Of a stretch of 64,000 bases of DNA, positions 8,162-15,929 are shown piece by piece (the first letter of the stretch is position 1; every line of letters begins with the position of its first letter). A program made the position numbers and the translations under genes. The stretch covers positions 62,001 to 126,000 of the forward strand of contig CAJUPO010000004.1 in assembly GCA_910588145.1 (NCBI GenBank), written 5' to 3'. Source of the DNA: an uncultured Oscillospiraceae bacterium. Lineage in GTDB: Bacteria; Bacillota; Clostridia; Oscillospirales; Ruminococcaceae. The notes under the pieces are model-generated. The model was given only the letters and a program-made list of their open reading frames with translations. It ran no database searches and was not told where the DNA came from.

Positions 8162-9474
8162 TATTTAATTCCCCTTTCAAAATACCTTTTCATTAAAATA
8201 TAATCATAAACATTTATTACTTTATCATTATTCATATCATGCTTGAGATCGTCCTCAGTAATTTTACTGATATTTACAAGCTTGTTTTTAATAACTTCTA
8301 TATCATCATAATCAATATTGCCATTTTTATTATAGTCACCTTTGACATAAGTAGCTGTCGGTTCTGTTTCGGATGTATCAGGCTCTGTATTTTCATATAT
8401 ATAATCTTTTTCACAAAGTTCTGGATAAACAAAGCCAGGAGTAATATATTCTGTATCCGGTGTATGCCGTACAAAATTTGCTGAACCCTTTAGAAAATAA
8501 GAGTATTTTATCGGAGATGTGTCTAAGTCTGTATCATCCCAAGTACAGTCAATTCCATACCATTCACCGTCATCCATCTGAACGTAATTCCACATATGAG
8601 CAATTTTAGTTTCAGTATCAAAATTTCCAACGACGATAACACATGGAATGTTTTCTCTGTCACATAAAAGTTTAAATGACTTTGCATAACCTTCACAAAC
8701 AATTTCTGAATTTTCATCACAGAAAAATCCATATACGGAGTCTCTGTATGTACCGTTAATATTATACACAGCTTTTTGAGCAATTATATCATGTATATAC
8801 TTTACTTTGCTATAATTATTATCTCCTAAAGTTGTAAAATCTTCAAGTGATTTTTCTAATTGAATCCGGCAAGATTCTGTTGTCTTTGGGTCAATAAATT
8901 CATCTTTTATTTCAGTCAATATTTTTATACCAAATACCTTAATTGTATATCCGCCAAATATTTTTCTTGAGGATTTTACATCACTGCACGTTAAACTAAT
9001 TGACTTTTCATTTATCCAGAATACTTCCGGATAATCAAACATAAATGCATTTTTGGCGCTGTAAACAGAATTTAAAATTTCCTGCCAAAATTCATTTTTT
9101 TCATCATCGCTCCATTGACTTATATCAGAAGTTGACCTGTTAAACGTAAGACTTTCAGTCAAACTTATTTCCAGTTCATTGACTGACGGACTAATCCAAT
9201 TATCCTCCATGGCTTTATAAGAGGCTTTGTTATTTGTATCCAACTGATCGTAAAATCTGTAAGTTTCTTCATTTAATAAATAAGTACAGCCAGGAACATC
9301 AACTTTATATTGCTCTAAGACTTCCTCTGTAAGCTGAAGCGTTTCATCAATTCCGGTTTCCTCACTGGTTATCTCAAATGCTGCTGCCGATATGCCATTA
9401 ATAATAGGAGAAACAGAAATCATTGAAACACTAAAAATTAATGCAGTAAAAAAAGAAATAAATTGTTTTTTCAT
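8158..9474 (-). CDS. Secreted transglutaminase-like protein with dockerin
   Basis: The 438-residue product has a signal peptide (MKKQFISFFTALIFSVSM onward, to about residue 30). A central transglutaminase/protease-like domain carries the Cys-His-Asp triad in CEGYAKSFKLLCD, AHMWNYV and DCTWDDT (about residues 245-305). The C-terminus is a type I dockerin with two calcium-loop repeats (GDYNKNGNIDYDDI and HDMNNDKVINVYDYI, about 373-430). The dockerin implies docking to a cohesin on a scaffold or the cell surface. Substrate unknown. Transcription should start at the promoter 9548-9576. The ribosome-binding site lies 31 bases before the ATG at 9474 with an AT hairpin between them (see separate entry). 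Confidence 0.9.
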   Translation of the reverse strand: MKKQFISFFTALIFSVSMISVSPIINGISAAAFEITSEETGIDETLQLTEEVLEQYKVDVPGCTYLLNEETYRFYDQLDTNNKASYKAMEDNWISPSVNELEISLTESLTFNRSTSDISQWSDDEKNEFWQEILNSVYSAKNAFMFDYPEVFWINEKSISLTCSDVKSSRKIFGGYTIKVFGIKILTEIKDEFIDPKTTESCRIQLEKSLEDFTTLGDNNYSKVKYIHDIIAQKAVYNINGTYRDSVYGFFCDENSEIVCEGYAKSFKLLCDRENIPCVIVVGNFDTETKIAHMWNYVQMDDGEWYGIDCTWDDTDLDTSPIKYSYFLKGSANFVRHTPDTEYITPGFVYPELCEKDYIYENTEPDTSETEPTATYVKGDYNKNGNIDYDDIEVIKNKLVNISKITEDDLKHDMNNDKVINVYDYILMKRYFERGIKY

Positions 9475-9511
9475 AAAAATATATTATACTTTTACAATAT
9501 AATATCCTCCT
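9475..9511 (-). promoter_or_regulatory. Shine-Dalgarno separated from ATG by a hairpin
   Basis: The only good binding site, AGGAGG (9506-9511), is 31 bases from the ATG at 9474. The gap holds a perfect inverted repeat, ATATTATA/TATAATAT with a nine-base loop (9481-9505), abutting the AGGAGG. If folded, it would leave about six bases between site and start, normal spacing. An in-frame TAA upstream of ATG excludes a longer protein. An 11-codon frame (MPKGGYYIVKV) also crosses the site. Confidence 0.6.
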
Positions 9512-9547
9512 TTCGGCATAACTTTCAGTACCATATCATTAATATAA

Positions 9548-9576
9548 ATTATACAATAATGCTCTTTAATTGTCAA
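9548..9576 (-). promoter_or_regulatory. Promoter of the transglutaminase-dockerin gene
   Basis: Minus-strand TTGACA (9571-9576), 17 bases, TATAAT (9548-9553): a perfect consensus giving a leader of about 65 bases. Confidence 0.88.
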
Positions 9577-9604
9577 TACATTTTCCTACATATTGCATAA
9601 AAAA

Positions 9605-10792
9605 CTAAAAGCATACCCTGCCAAGTATTTTGTTCATATAGGCAATTGCAATTCCGAAATTAGTTACCGGAACCCCTTTGCTTTTCAAAATTCGCTGTTT
9701 TTCCAGCATAGCTTTTCTGTTTATCATACAGCCCCCGCAATGGATTGCCAGTTTGTATTCAGAAAAGTTTAAATTAAATTGCTGCCCTGAAACAATTTGA
9801 ACTTCAATATTTTTACCTGTATATTTACGCAGCAAAGATGGAATTTTTACTCTTGCTATATCGTCTTTCATAGCATGATGAGAACAGCTTTCCATTATAA
9901 GTACCTTATCACCGTCGCATAGCTCATCTATTTTTTCAGCGCCTCTAATGAATCCTAATATATCTCCCTTAACCTTAGCCATTAAAACTGAAAAAGATGT
10001 AAGCGGAATATCTTCTGGAATAATAGCGTTTACTTCTTTGAAAATCTGAGAATCCGTTACAACAAGAGTCGGTTTGCATTTGAATTTTTCCATGACACTG
10101 GTTATATTATCAAGGGCAGCTGTTATAACGACACAATTATTATCCAGAAGATCTCTGATAACCTGCACTTCGGGTAATATAAGTCTTCCCTTAGGCGCCT
10201 GAACATTCTGCGGAGCAACAAGCAATACAAAATCACCTTCATTCACAAGATTACCTGTAAGTGACGGCTCTGATTCTGCTGTTGGAATGATTTCTATTAA
10301 AGCTTGTTTTACTTTATCAATACCTGATTTGCTTTCTATATTTGCTGAAACAACCTTTGTCTTCTGCTTATCAAAATATAAATCGGATTTTAGTCCATCT
10401 ATTTCATTTATAACAATTAAAAGAGGAATTTTTTTTGCTGAAATTTCTGCAATATACTTTTGCTGACGCATAATGTTATCACAACAAGAATTTATTACCA
10501 ATACAGCCGCATCACATAATGCAAGCTGTTCCATTGTTTTCTTTATTCTAATATTTCCAAGTTCACTTTTATCATCAAGTCCGGCTGTATCTATAAATAC
10601 CACAGGACCCAACGGTAAAAGTTCCATCGGCTTAAATACAGGATCAGTAGTTGTTCCGGCAATCGGTGAAGTCAGTGCAGTTTCGTGACCTGTTATAGCA
10701 TTAATAAATGTAGATTTTCCGGCATTTGTATCTCCGAAAACTCCGATATGTATTCTTATTCCCTTAGGAGTTTGATTAAAATCTGAAATCAT
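9605..10792 (-). CDS. hydF: [FeFe]-hydrogenase maturation GTPase HydF
   Basis: HydF is the scaffold on which the 2Fe subcluster of the [FeFe]-hydrogenase H-cluster is assembled before transfer to the apo-enzyme. The 395-residue product has an N-terminal GTPase domain: P-loop GVFGDTNAGKSTFINA at 18-33, AGTTTDPV, and FIDTAGLDD. The C-terminal cluster domain has CSHH and, about 45 residues on, HCGGCM, matching the CXH...HCXXC ligand set. It lies ten bases after hydG in the order regulator-hydG-hydF. HydE and the hydrogenase itself are not in the window. No terminator was seen after its stop. Confidence 0.95.
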   Translation of the reverse strand: MISDFNQTPKGIRIHIGVFGDTNAGKSTFINAITGHETALTSPIAGTTTDPVFKPMELLPLGPVVFIDTAGLDDKSELGNIRIKKTMEQLALCDAAVLVINSCCDNIMRQQKYIAEISAKKIPLLIVINEIDGLKSDLYFDKQKTKVVSANIESKSGIDKVKQALIEIIPTAESEPSLTGNLVNEGDFVLLVAPQNVQAPKGRLILPEVQVIRDLLDNNCVVITAALDNITSVMEKFKCKPTLVVTDSQIFKEVNAIIPEDIPLTSFSVLMAKVKGDILGFIRGAEKIDELCDGDKVLIMESCSHHAMKDDIARVKIPSLLRKYTGKNIEVQIVSGQQFNLNFSEYKLAIHCGGCMINRKAMLEKQRILKSKGVPVTNFGIAIAYMNKILGRVCF

Positions 10793-10801
10793 AAAACCAC
10801 C

Positions 10802-12253
10802 TTAAAATCTGAAATCTCTTTGGCCGGATTTTATTAATGAAATATATTCGTCAAATTTATTTCTGACCTTTTCGTCCAGTATGTTTTCACGTTCTTTTTG
10901 TATTACATCAAAAGTAAGCCTGTTAAACTCATCATCACCGTAATCAAGAGCATACTCTGCAAGTGTAAGCATGGCATTAGGCAGACAGCAGTTGGAAATA
11001 TCCCCTGTTTTAGCAAGCTGCATAAATCTGTCCCCTGTTCTTCCGGCACGGTAGCAAGCAGTACAAAAGCTCGGTATATATCCGTTCTTTAGCAGAGCTT
11101 TTGAAACTTCCGCTTCTGATCTTACATCTGATACCTTAAACTGAGCGGTACTTTGATCGTCCGAACCACTGTCACATTCCCCGCATTTAATTCTTTTTGC
11201 GTAACCTCCTACTCCAGTACAGGAACCTCCGCTGGTTTGGGAAATACCCAGTGAAATAATCTCATCACGAAAATTCTGTTCTTCTCTTGTAGAAATAATC
11301 ATTCCTGTATAAGGTACAGCAAGACGAATTACAGCAATTATAGTTTTAAACTGTTCATCTGTAACTATATTTGGGAAAAGACTAAGGTCAACATCTTCAG
11401 CCATTTTAACTCTTGGAATTGATATTGTATGCGGTCCTACCCCGAATGTATCCTCCAGGTGCTTAACATGAAGCATCGTTCCTATAACTTCATATTTATA
11501 TTCATACAGACCATAAAGTACGCCTATTCCGACATCGTCAATGCCGCCCCTCATTGCTCGGTCATGTGCGGTAGTGTGATATTCATAATCGCTTTTTGGT
11601 CCTGACGGATGCAGTTTTTCATAGGTAGGTTTATGATATGTTTCCTGAAACAGTATATAAGTTCCTATTCCCGCTTCTTTTAGTTTTCTATAAATATCCT
11701 CATCTGCAGCGGCAATATTTACGTTAATTCTTCTTATTTCTCCGTTTCCGTTTTTAGTGCTATATGCAGTTTTCATGCATTCAATGATATAGTCTATATC
11801 ACAATTTTTAGGGTCCTCCCCTGCTTCAAGAGCAATTCTTTTATGCCCCATTGCTTCAATTGCTCTGCATTCCTCCGCAACTTCTTGTTGAGTCAGTTTT
11901 TTTCTGCAAATGCCGGAACCGGTATGGTAACCGCAGTATTTGCACCCATTTATACAATAATTTGAAACGTACAGCGGCGCAAACATTACTATTCTTTTTC
12001 CGTAGATTCTTTCCTTTATTTTTCTTGCCATTGCAAAAATACCTTCACGCAGAGCTTGGTTATCCTTATTTTCACAAGCATGAAGAAGAACTGAAACCTC
12101 ATATCGGTCCAGGCCTGAAAGAGACTCCGCTTTCTTGAGTATTTTCTTCACCATTTCTGTATCATTCATGTGATCTTTGCCAAAATCAAGTACTTTTATT
12201 ATTTCATCATGGCTGATAAAATTTTCAGCTAAATTTGATTTACTGTCAAACAT
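10802..12253 (-). CDS. hydG: [FeFe]-hydrogenase maturase HydG
   Basis: HydG is a radical SAM tyrosine lyase that supplies CO and cyanide ligands for the H-cluster. The 483-residue product has the radical SAM motif CINGCKYCGYH (CXXXCXXC) near residue 100 and the ThiH-like TIM-barrel body. The second cluster site near the C-terminus is CTACYRAGRTGDRFMQL followed by NCCLPNA, close to the CX2CX22C set that separates HydG from ThiH. CGGAGG lies seven bases before the ATG at 12253. It is the middle gene of a three-gene operon behind the leader at 12512-12635. Confidence 0.96.
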   Translation of the reverse strand: MFDSKSNLAENFISHDEIIKVLDFGKDHMNDTEMVKKILKKAESLSGLDRYEVSVLLHACENKDNQALREGIFAMARKIKERIYGKRIVMFAPLYVSNYCINGCKYCGYHTGSGICRKKLTQQEVAEECRAIEAMGHKRIALEAGEDPKNCDIDYIIECMKTAYSTKNGNGEIRRINVNIAAADEDIYRKLKEAGIGTYILFQETYHKPTYEKLHPSGPKSDYEYHTTAHDRAMRGGIDDVGIGVLYGLYEYKYEVIGTMLHVKHLEDTFGVGPHTISIPRVKMAEDVDLSLFPNIVTDEQFKTIIAVIRLAVPYTGMIISTREEQNFRDEIISLGISQTSGGSCTGVGGYAKRIKCGECDSGSDDQSTAQFKVSDVRSEAEVSKALLKNGYIPSFCTACYRAGRTGDRFMQLAKTGDISNCCLPNAMLTLAEYALDYGDDEFNRLTFDVIQKERENILDEKVRNKFDEYISLIKSGQRDFRF

Positions 12254-12265
12254 AATTTACCTCCG

Positions 12266-12511
12266 TTATCTTTTGGATATTGCTGCCTTAACTGATACGC
12301 CGTTTATTTTCCCGAGTTTACCGGTAAGACCGCTTATTGTATCAGCGTCTGCATCAACAGCAAGAGAAATTACTGAAATGCCTCTTTCACGATAAGGTAT
12401 ACCCATTCTCCCGATGATAATAGAATTATACTCATGAAGAATTTCATTGACATACTCTGCATAATCTATCTCCTCAATAATTATTCCTATAACAGCTATT
12501 CTCTTTTCCAA
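12266..12511 (-). CDS. TM1266-family hydrogenase system regulator
   Basis: The 81-residue product belongs to the small ACT-like TM1266 family, named putative iron-only hydrogenase system regulator because it sits next to hydG/hydE/hydF. The fold pattern is visible: MEKRIAVIGIIIE strand, a helix around YAEYVNEILHEY, IIIGRMGIPYRERGISVISL, then ADTISGLTGKLGKINGVSVK. The start is TTG at 12511, with AAGGAGG seven bases upstream. Its biochemical role is not established. It is the first gene of the maturation operon, immediately downstream of an intrinsic terminator in the leader, so its expression and that of hydG/hydF depends on read-through. Confidence 0.88.
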   Translation of the reverse strand: MEKRIAVIGIIIEEIDYAEYVNEILHEYNSIIIGRMGIPYRERGISVISLAVDADADTISGLTGKLGKINGVSVKAAISKR

Positions 12512-12635
12512 ATAAACGCCTCCTTAAAATAAAAACGCCCGTTCAGAAACGAACGGACGCACCACAACCTATCAAATTTATGTTGTAATCCGATTGCTCA
12601 GAATATGCTCCTCGCAGCCCGATAACAGTTTTCTT
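12512..12635 (-). promoter_or_regulatory. Attenuator or riboswitch-like leader of the hyd operon
   Basis: A leader RNA of about 125 bases runs from the promoter at 12642-12669 to the TM1266-type gene. Its 3' part is an intrinsic terminator: CGUCCGUUC/GAACGGGCG, nine pairs with one G-U (12536-12559), then T5AT4, just before the ribosome-binding site. Upstream, CGGA (12589-12592) and ACAAC (12582-12586) can pair with UCCG (12554-12557) and GUUGU (12564-12568). This alternative would consume the 5' arm of the terminator. The 5' part (GGGCUGCGAGGAGC and GAGCAAUCGG) matches no riboswitch class I recognise. Terminator and antiterminator are visible; the ligand is unknown. Confidence 0.65.
12531..12559 (-). 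terminator. Leader terminator before the hyd operon
   Basis: Nine-pair GC-rich stem with a six-base loop and a T-rich tail, located inside the leader upstream of the first gene rather than at an operon end, as expected of an attenuator. Confidence 0.8.
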
Positions 12636-12641
12636 TCACTT

Positions 12642-12669
12642 ATTATAACATGAATTAGACTTTTGTCAA
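12642..12669 (-). promoter_or_regulatory. Promoter of the hyd maturation operon
   Basis: Minus-strand TTGACA (12664-12669), a 16-base spacer and TATAAT (12642-12647). Confidence 0.85.
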
Positions 12670-12720
12670 TAACCTTTTTTAAAATCTGTAAAAAAATTCT
12701 GTGAAAAAGAGTATTTATCA

Positions 12721-12749
12721 TTGCAATTCTTTACAAAATATGATAAAAT
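12721..12749 (+). promoter_or_regulatory. Promoter of the polyamine cluster
   Basis: TTGCAA (12721-12726), 17 bases, TAAAAT (12744-12749) with TGA in front, about 45 bases before speD. Confidence 0.65.
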
Positions 12750-12791
12750 AAGTTTCTGTAAACTTATATTTTATTTTACTGAAAGGCTGTG

Positions 12792-13601
12792 ATGTTAGGG
12801 TTGGAAAAAAAGCTGGCATTGTATGGTTTTAATAACCTTACTAAAACTCTTAGCTTTAATATTTATGATGTCTGCTATGCTAAAAGTGAGCGTGAACAGA
12901 AAGACTATATACACTATATAGACGAACAGTATAACTCGGAACGTCTTACTAAAATCCTATGCGATGTAACAAAATCAATAGGCGCTACTGTGCTGAATAT
13001 TTCAAAGCAGGATTATGAACCGCAGGGAGCTTCCGTTAATATTTTATTTGCCGAAGGTCATGTTTCTGCTGATAATATAGACAAGTCATGTAATCAGGGA
13101 ATAAAATTTCTTCATAACGATACCGTTCATGCTCATCTGGATAAAAGTCATGTTACTGTTCATACTTTTCCTGAATCCCATCCCGAAAATGCCGTATGTA
13201 CATTCAGAGTTGACATTGATGTCGCTACCTGCGGTGAGATTTCACCTTTGAATGTCCTTGATTATCTTATTTCAAGCTTCGATTCTGATATAATAACAAT
13301 TGATTACAGAGTAAGAGGCTTTACAAGAGATATGTGCGGTAAAAAATATTTTATCGACCATGATATAACATCAATACAAAATTATATCGACGAAAAAACG
13401 CTCACTAAATACGACGCTATTGACGTAAATGTGTATCAGTCAAATATTTTTCACACCAAAATGCTGATAAAAGAAATCAAGCTTCAGAATTATCTTTTCA
13501 ATACTGATGTATATGAGCTTCATCCGAAGGAAAGGCTCGACATCACAAATAGTCTGAGACGTGAAATGATTGAAATTTTCAGCGGCGCAAACATTTACTG
13601 A
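12792..13601 (+). CDS. speD: S-adenosylmethionine decarboxylase proenzyme
   Basis: Makes decarboxylated SAM, the aminopropyl donor for SpeE. The 269-residue product is of the long Escherichia coli-type SpeD, not the short Bacillus/Thermotoga type. Matches include GFNNLTKTLSFNIYD near the N-terminus, DYEPQGASV, HLDKSHVTVHTFPESHP (the KSH serine is where self-cleavage creates the pyruvoyl group), TCGEISPLNVLDYLI and TIDYRVRGFTRD. The ATG at 12792 is preceded by AAAGG with five-base spacing; a TTG at 12801 would match the E. coli start. It is the first gene of the polyamine cluster and ends 15 bases before the speA start. Confidence 0.93.
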   Translation: MLGLEKKLALYGFNNLTKTLSFNIYDVCYAKSEREQKDYIHYIDEQYNSERLTKILCDVTKSIGATVLNISKQDYEPQGASVNILFAEGHVSADNIDKSCNQGIKFLHNDTVHAHLDKSHVTVHTFPESHPENAVCTFRVDIDVATCGEISPLNVLDYLISSFDSDIITIDYRVRGFTRDMCGKKYFIDHDITSIQNYIDEKTLTKYDAIDVNVYQSNIFHTKMLIKEIKLQNYLFNTDVYELHPKERLDITNSLRREMIEIFSGANIY

Positions 13602-13615
13602 TGGGAGGTGCCGGA

Positions 13616-15061
13616 ATGAAATTTACTCAGAGCAATGCTCCGGTTTTGGAAGCTATGAACAAACATCTCTTAAATCGTGTTGTACCTTTTGATGTTCCGG
13701 GGCATAAGGGCGGACGCGGAACAAGAGAACTAACAGACTTCCTCGGCTCTTCCTGCCTCAGAGCAGATGTAAACTCAATGAAACCACTTGATAACCTCTG
13801 TCATCCGGTTTCGGTAATAAAAGAAGCTCAGGAACTTGCCGCAGAAGCTTTTGGAGCTAAAAATGCTTTTTTTATAGTCAACGGTACTACCGGTTCTGTT
13901 CAAACTATGATAATGGCGGCCTGTAAAGCCGGCGAAAAGCTTATTATGCCGAGAAATGTTCATAGAAGTGCTATTAACGCTCTTGTTGTAAACGGAGCTG
14001 TACCTGTTTATGTTAATCCGGGTACTAATAAGGAACTCGGTATTCCTCTTGGAATGTCAATTGATGATGTAAGACAGGCTATTAGTGATAATCCGGACGC
14101 TAAGGCTGTTCTTATAAACAATCCTACCTATTACGGTGTATGCTCTGACCTGAAAGCAATTGTAGAGCTTGCACATGAGAATAATATGCTTGCCCTTGTA
14201 GACGAGGCACATGGTACTCATTTTTATTTCGGTGAGGATATGCCGATATCGGCTATGGCAGCAGGCGCAGATATGGCGGCAGTAAGCATGCACAAGACAG
14301 GCGGCTCTCTTACTCAAAGTTCTCTTCTCTTGTGCGGAGAAAACATTAACGGTGATTATATAAGGCAAATAATTAATCTTACCCAGACTACAAGCGGTTC
14401 TTATCTTCTTATTTCTTCACTTGACATTGCCAGAAAAAATCTTGCTCTTAACGGTCGGGAAATTTTTAGAAAAACAGTGCAGTACGCAGAATATGCAAGA
14501 GGTGAAATAAACAAACTGGGAGGATATTACGCATTCGGCAAAGAATTGTGCAACCAAGATTCCTTCTATAACTTTGACAGTACCAAATTATCTGTTCATA
14601 CAAGAGATATTGGACTTGCCGGAATTGAAGTTTATGATATTTTACGTGATGAATACAATATTCAAATAGAGTTTGGAGATATAGGAAATATTCTTGCTAT
14701 TATTTCTGCCGGTGACAGAGCTCTTGACATTGAACGCCTTATATCAGCATTGTATGAAATCAAGCGTATTTACTCAAAAGATAAAGCTGGTATGTTTGAT
14801 CATGAATATATTAGTCCGGAAGTAATAATGCCTCCTCAGAAAGCATTTTACAGTCAGAAGCTTTCTATTCCTATCGCTGAAAGTATCGGCAAGGTATGCG
14901 GTGAGTTTGTCATGTGCTATCCTCCGGGAATACCAATTTTGGCACCTGGAGAAAAAATAACCGATGACATTCTTAATTATATCAGCTATGCCAAAGAAAA
15001 AGGCTGCTTTATGACTGGAACTCAGGATATAAATATTGAAAACATCAATATTGTAGTTTAA
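13616..15061 (+). CDS. speA: PLP-dependent arginine/lysine/ornithine decarboxylase
   Basis: Fold-I, PLP-dependent basic amino acid decarboxylase of the short Bacillus SpeA type (481 residues). Features are VPFDVPGHKGGRG (30s), NGTTGSVQTMIMAA, DEAHGTHFYF and the PLP lysine in SMHKTGGSLTQSS (about residue 228). The C-terminal domain ends CYPPGIPILAPGE. Arginine is the likely substrate because agmatinase (speB) and the aminopropyl-transfer genes follow at once; lysine or ornithine cannot be excluded from sequence. ATG at 13616 is chosen because GGGAGG lies seven bases upstream, while the ATG at 13601 overlaps the speD stop and has no site. Confidence 0.9.
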   Translation: MKFTQSNAPVLEAMNKHLLNRVVPFDVPGHKGGRGTRELTDFLGSSCLRADVNSMKPLDNLCHPVSVIKEAQELAAEAFGAKNAFFIVNGTTGSVQTMIMAACKAGEKLIMPRNVHRSAINALVVNGAVPVYVNPGTNKELGIPLGMSIDDVRQAISDNPDAKAVLINNPTYYGVCSDLKAIVELAHENNMLALVDEAHGTHFYFGEDMPISAMAAGADMAAVSMHKTGGSLTQSSLLLCGENINGDYIRQIINLTQTTSGSYLLISSLDIARKNLALNGREIFRKTVQYAEYARGEINKLGGYYAFGKELCNQDSFYNFDSTKLSVHTRDIGLAGIEVYDILRDEYNIQIEFGDIGNILAIISAGDRALDIERLISALYEIKRIYSKDKAGMFDHEYISPEVIMPPQKAFYSQKLSIPIAESIGKVCGEFVMCYPPGIPILAPGEKITDDILNYISYAKEKGCFMTGTQDINIENINIVV

Positions 15062-15072
15062 CGGAGGTATTT

Positions 15073-15927
15073 ATGGATTTATGGTATACTGAAAATCATA
15101 CAGAAAATGTTAAATTTTCTGTCAGAGTAGATAAACATCTAAAAAGCGTTCAAAGCGAATATCAGCGTATTGATATTTTTGAATCTGCTGAATTTGGCCG
15201 TATGCTGACTCTTGACGGATACCTAATGGTTACTGAAAGTGATGAATATATCTATCATGAAATGATAACCCATGTACCTATGGCAGTAAATCCCGGCATT
15301 AAAAATGTTCTGGTAATCGGCGCAGGTGACGGCGGAACTGTCAGAGAACTGTTAAGATACAATCATGTTGAGCATATTGATATGGTAGAAATCGATGAAA
15401 TGGTTGTAGAGGTATGCAGAGAATACCTTCCGTCTACTTCAGGAAGGCTTTCAGACCCTCGAGTAAGTCTTTATTATCAGGACGGACTGAGATTTGTCAG
15501 AGGAAAAGAGAATGTATATGATCTTATTATAGTTGACTCAACTGATCCTTTCGGTGTAGGCGAAGGACTTTTTACACGGGAGTTTTACGGTAACTGTTAC
15601 ATGGCGCTGAAAGAGAACGGTATATTAGTTAATCAGCATGAAAGTACTTTTTATAAATCTTATGCAAACTCTATGAAAAAAGCACATAGCAGAATTAAGT
15701 CAATTTTCCCTGTTTCACTTGTCTATCAGGCTCATATACCCACTTATCCGTCAGGACATTGGCTTTTTGGATTTGCTTCTAAAACATTTGATCCACGAAA
15801 AGATCTTAAATCAGAATGGTGGAACAGTCTTGGTATAAAAACCAGATATTATAATACGATTCTGCATACCGGATGCTTTGCTATTCCTAATAACGTACGG
15901 GATCAGCTTAGAGAATCAGGAGAATAA
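15073..15927 (+). CDS. speE: Polyamine aminopropyltransferase (spermidine synthase)
   Basis: Transfers the aminopropyl group from decarboxylated SAM to putrescine to give spermidine. The 284-residue product has the expected landmarks: YHEMITHVP (putrescine side), VLVIGAGDGGTVRELLRY (nucleotide-binding loop, about 76-93), DMVEIDEMVVEVCREY, and the gate-region DSTDPFGVGEGLF with its catalytic aspartate. Ahead of the C-terminus it has IPTYPSGHW. ACGGAGG lies before the ATG at 15073. It sits 11 bases after speA and two bases before speB, so the genes are co-transcribed. Whether the acceptor is putrescine or a longer amine cannot be read from the sequence. Confidence 0.93.
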   Translation: MDLWYTENHTENVKFSVRVDKHLKSVQSEYQRIDIFESAEFGRMLTLDGYLMVTESDEYIYHEMITHVPMAVNPGIKNVLVIGAGDGGTVRELLRYNHVEHIDMVEIDEMVVEVCREYLPSTSGRLSDPRVSLYYQDGLRFVRGKENVYDLIIVDSTDPFGVGEGLFTREFYGNCYMALKENGILVNQHESTFYKSYANSMKKAHSRIKSIFPVSLVYQAHIPTYPSGHWLFGFASKTFDPRKDLKSEWWNSLGIKTRYYNTILHTGCFAIPNNVRDQLRESGE

Positions 15928-15929
15928 TT

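Noticed and set aside
8021..9474. Dockerin protein and PKTGD tail as one frameshifted gene
   Set aside because: The dockerin's second repeat is complete and ends normally, and no slippery sequence is visible at the junction; a sequencing error cannot be excluded.
9488..9520. Leader peptide MPKGGYYIVKV as a real gene
   Set aside because: It has no own ribosome-binding site, and its codons coincide with the binding site and hairpin of the main gene; mentioned only as part of the leader.
12512..12635. T-box leader in front of the hyd operon
   Set aside because: The leader is short, lacks the stem I elements and the T-box consensus (AGGGUGGNACCGCG); only GGUUGUGGUGCG is remotely similar.
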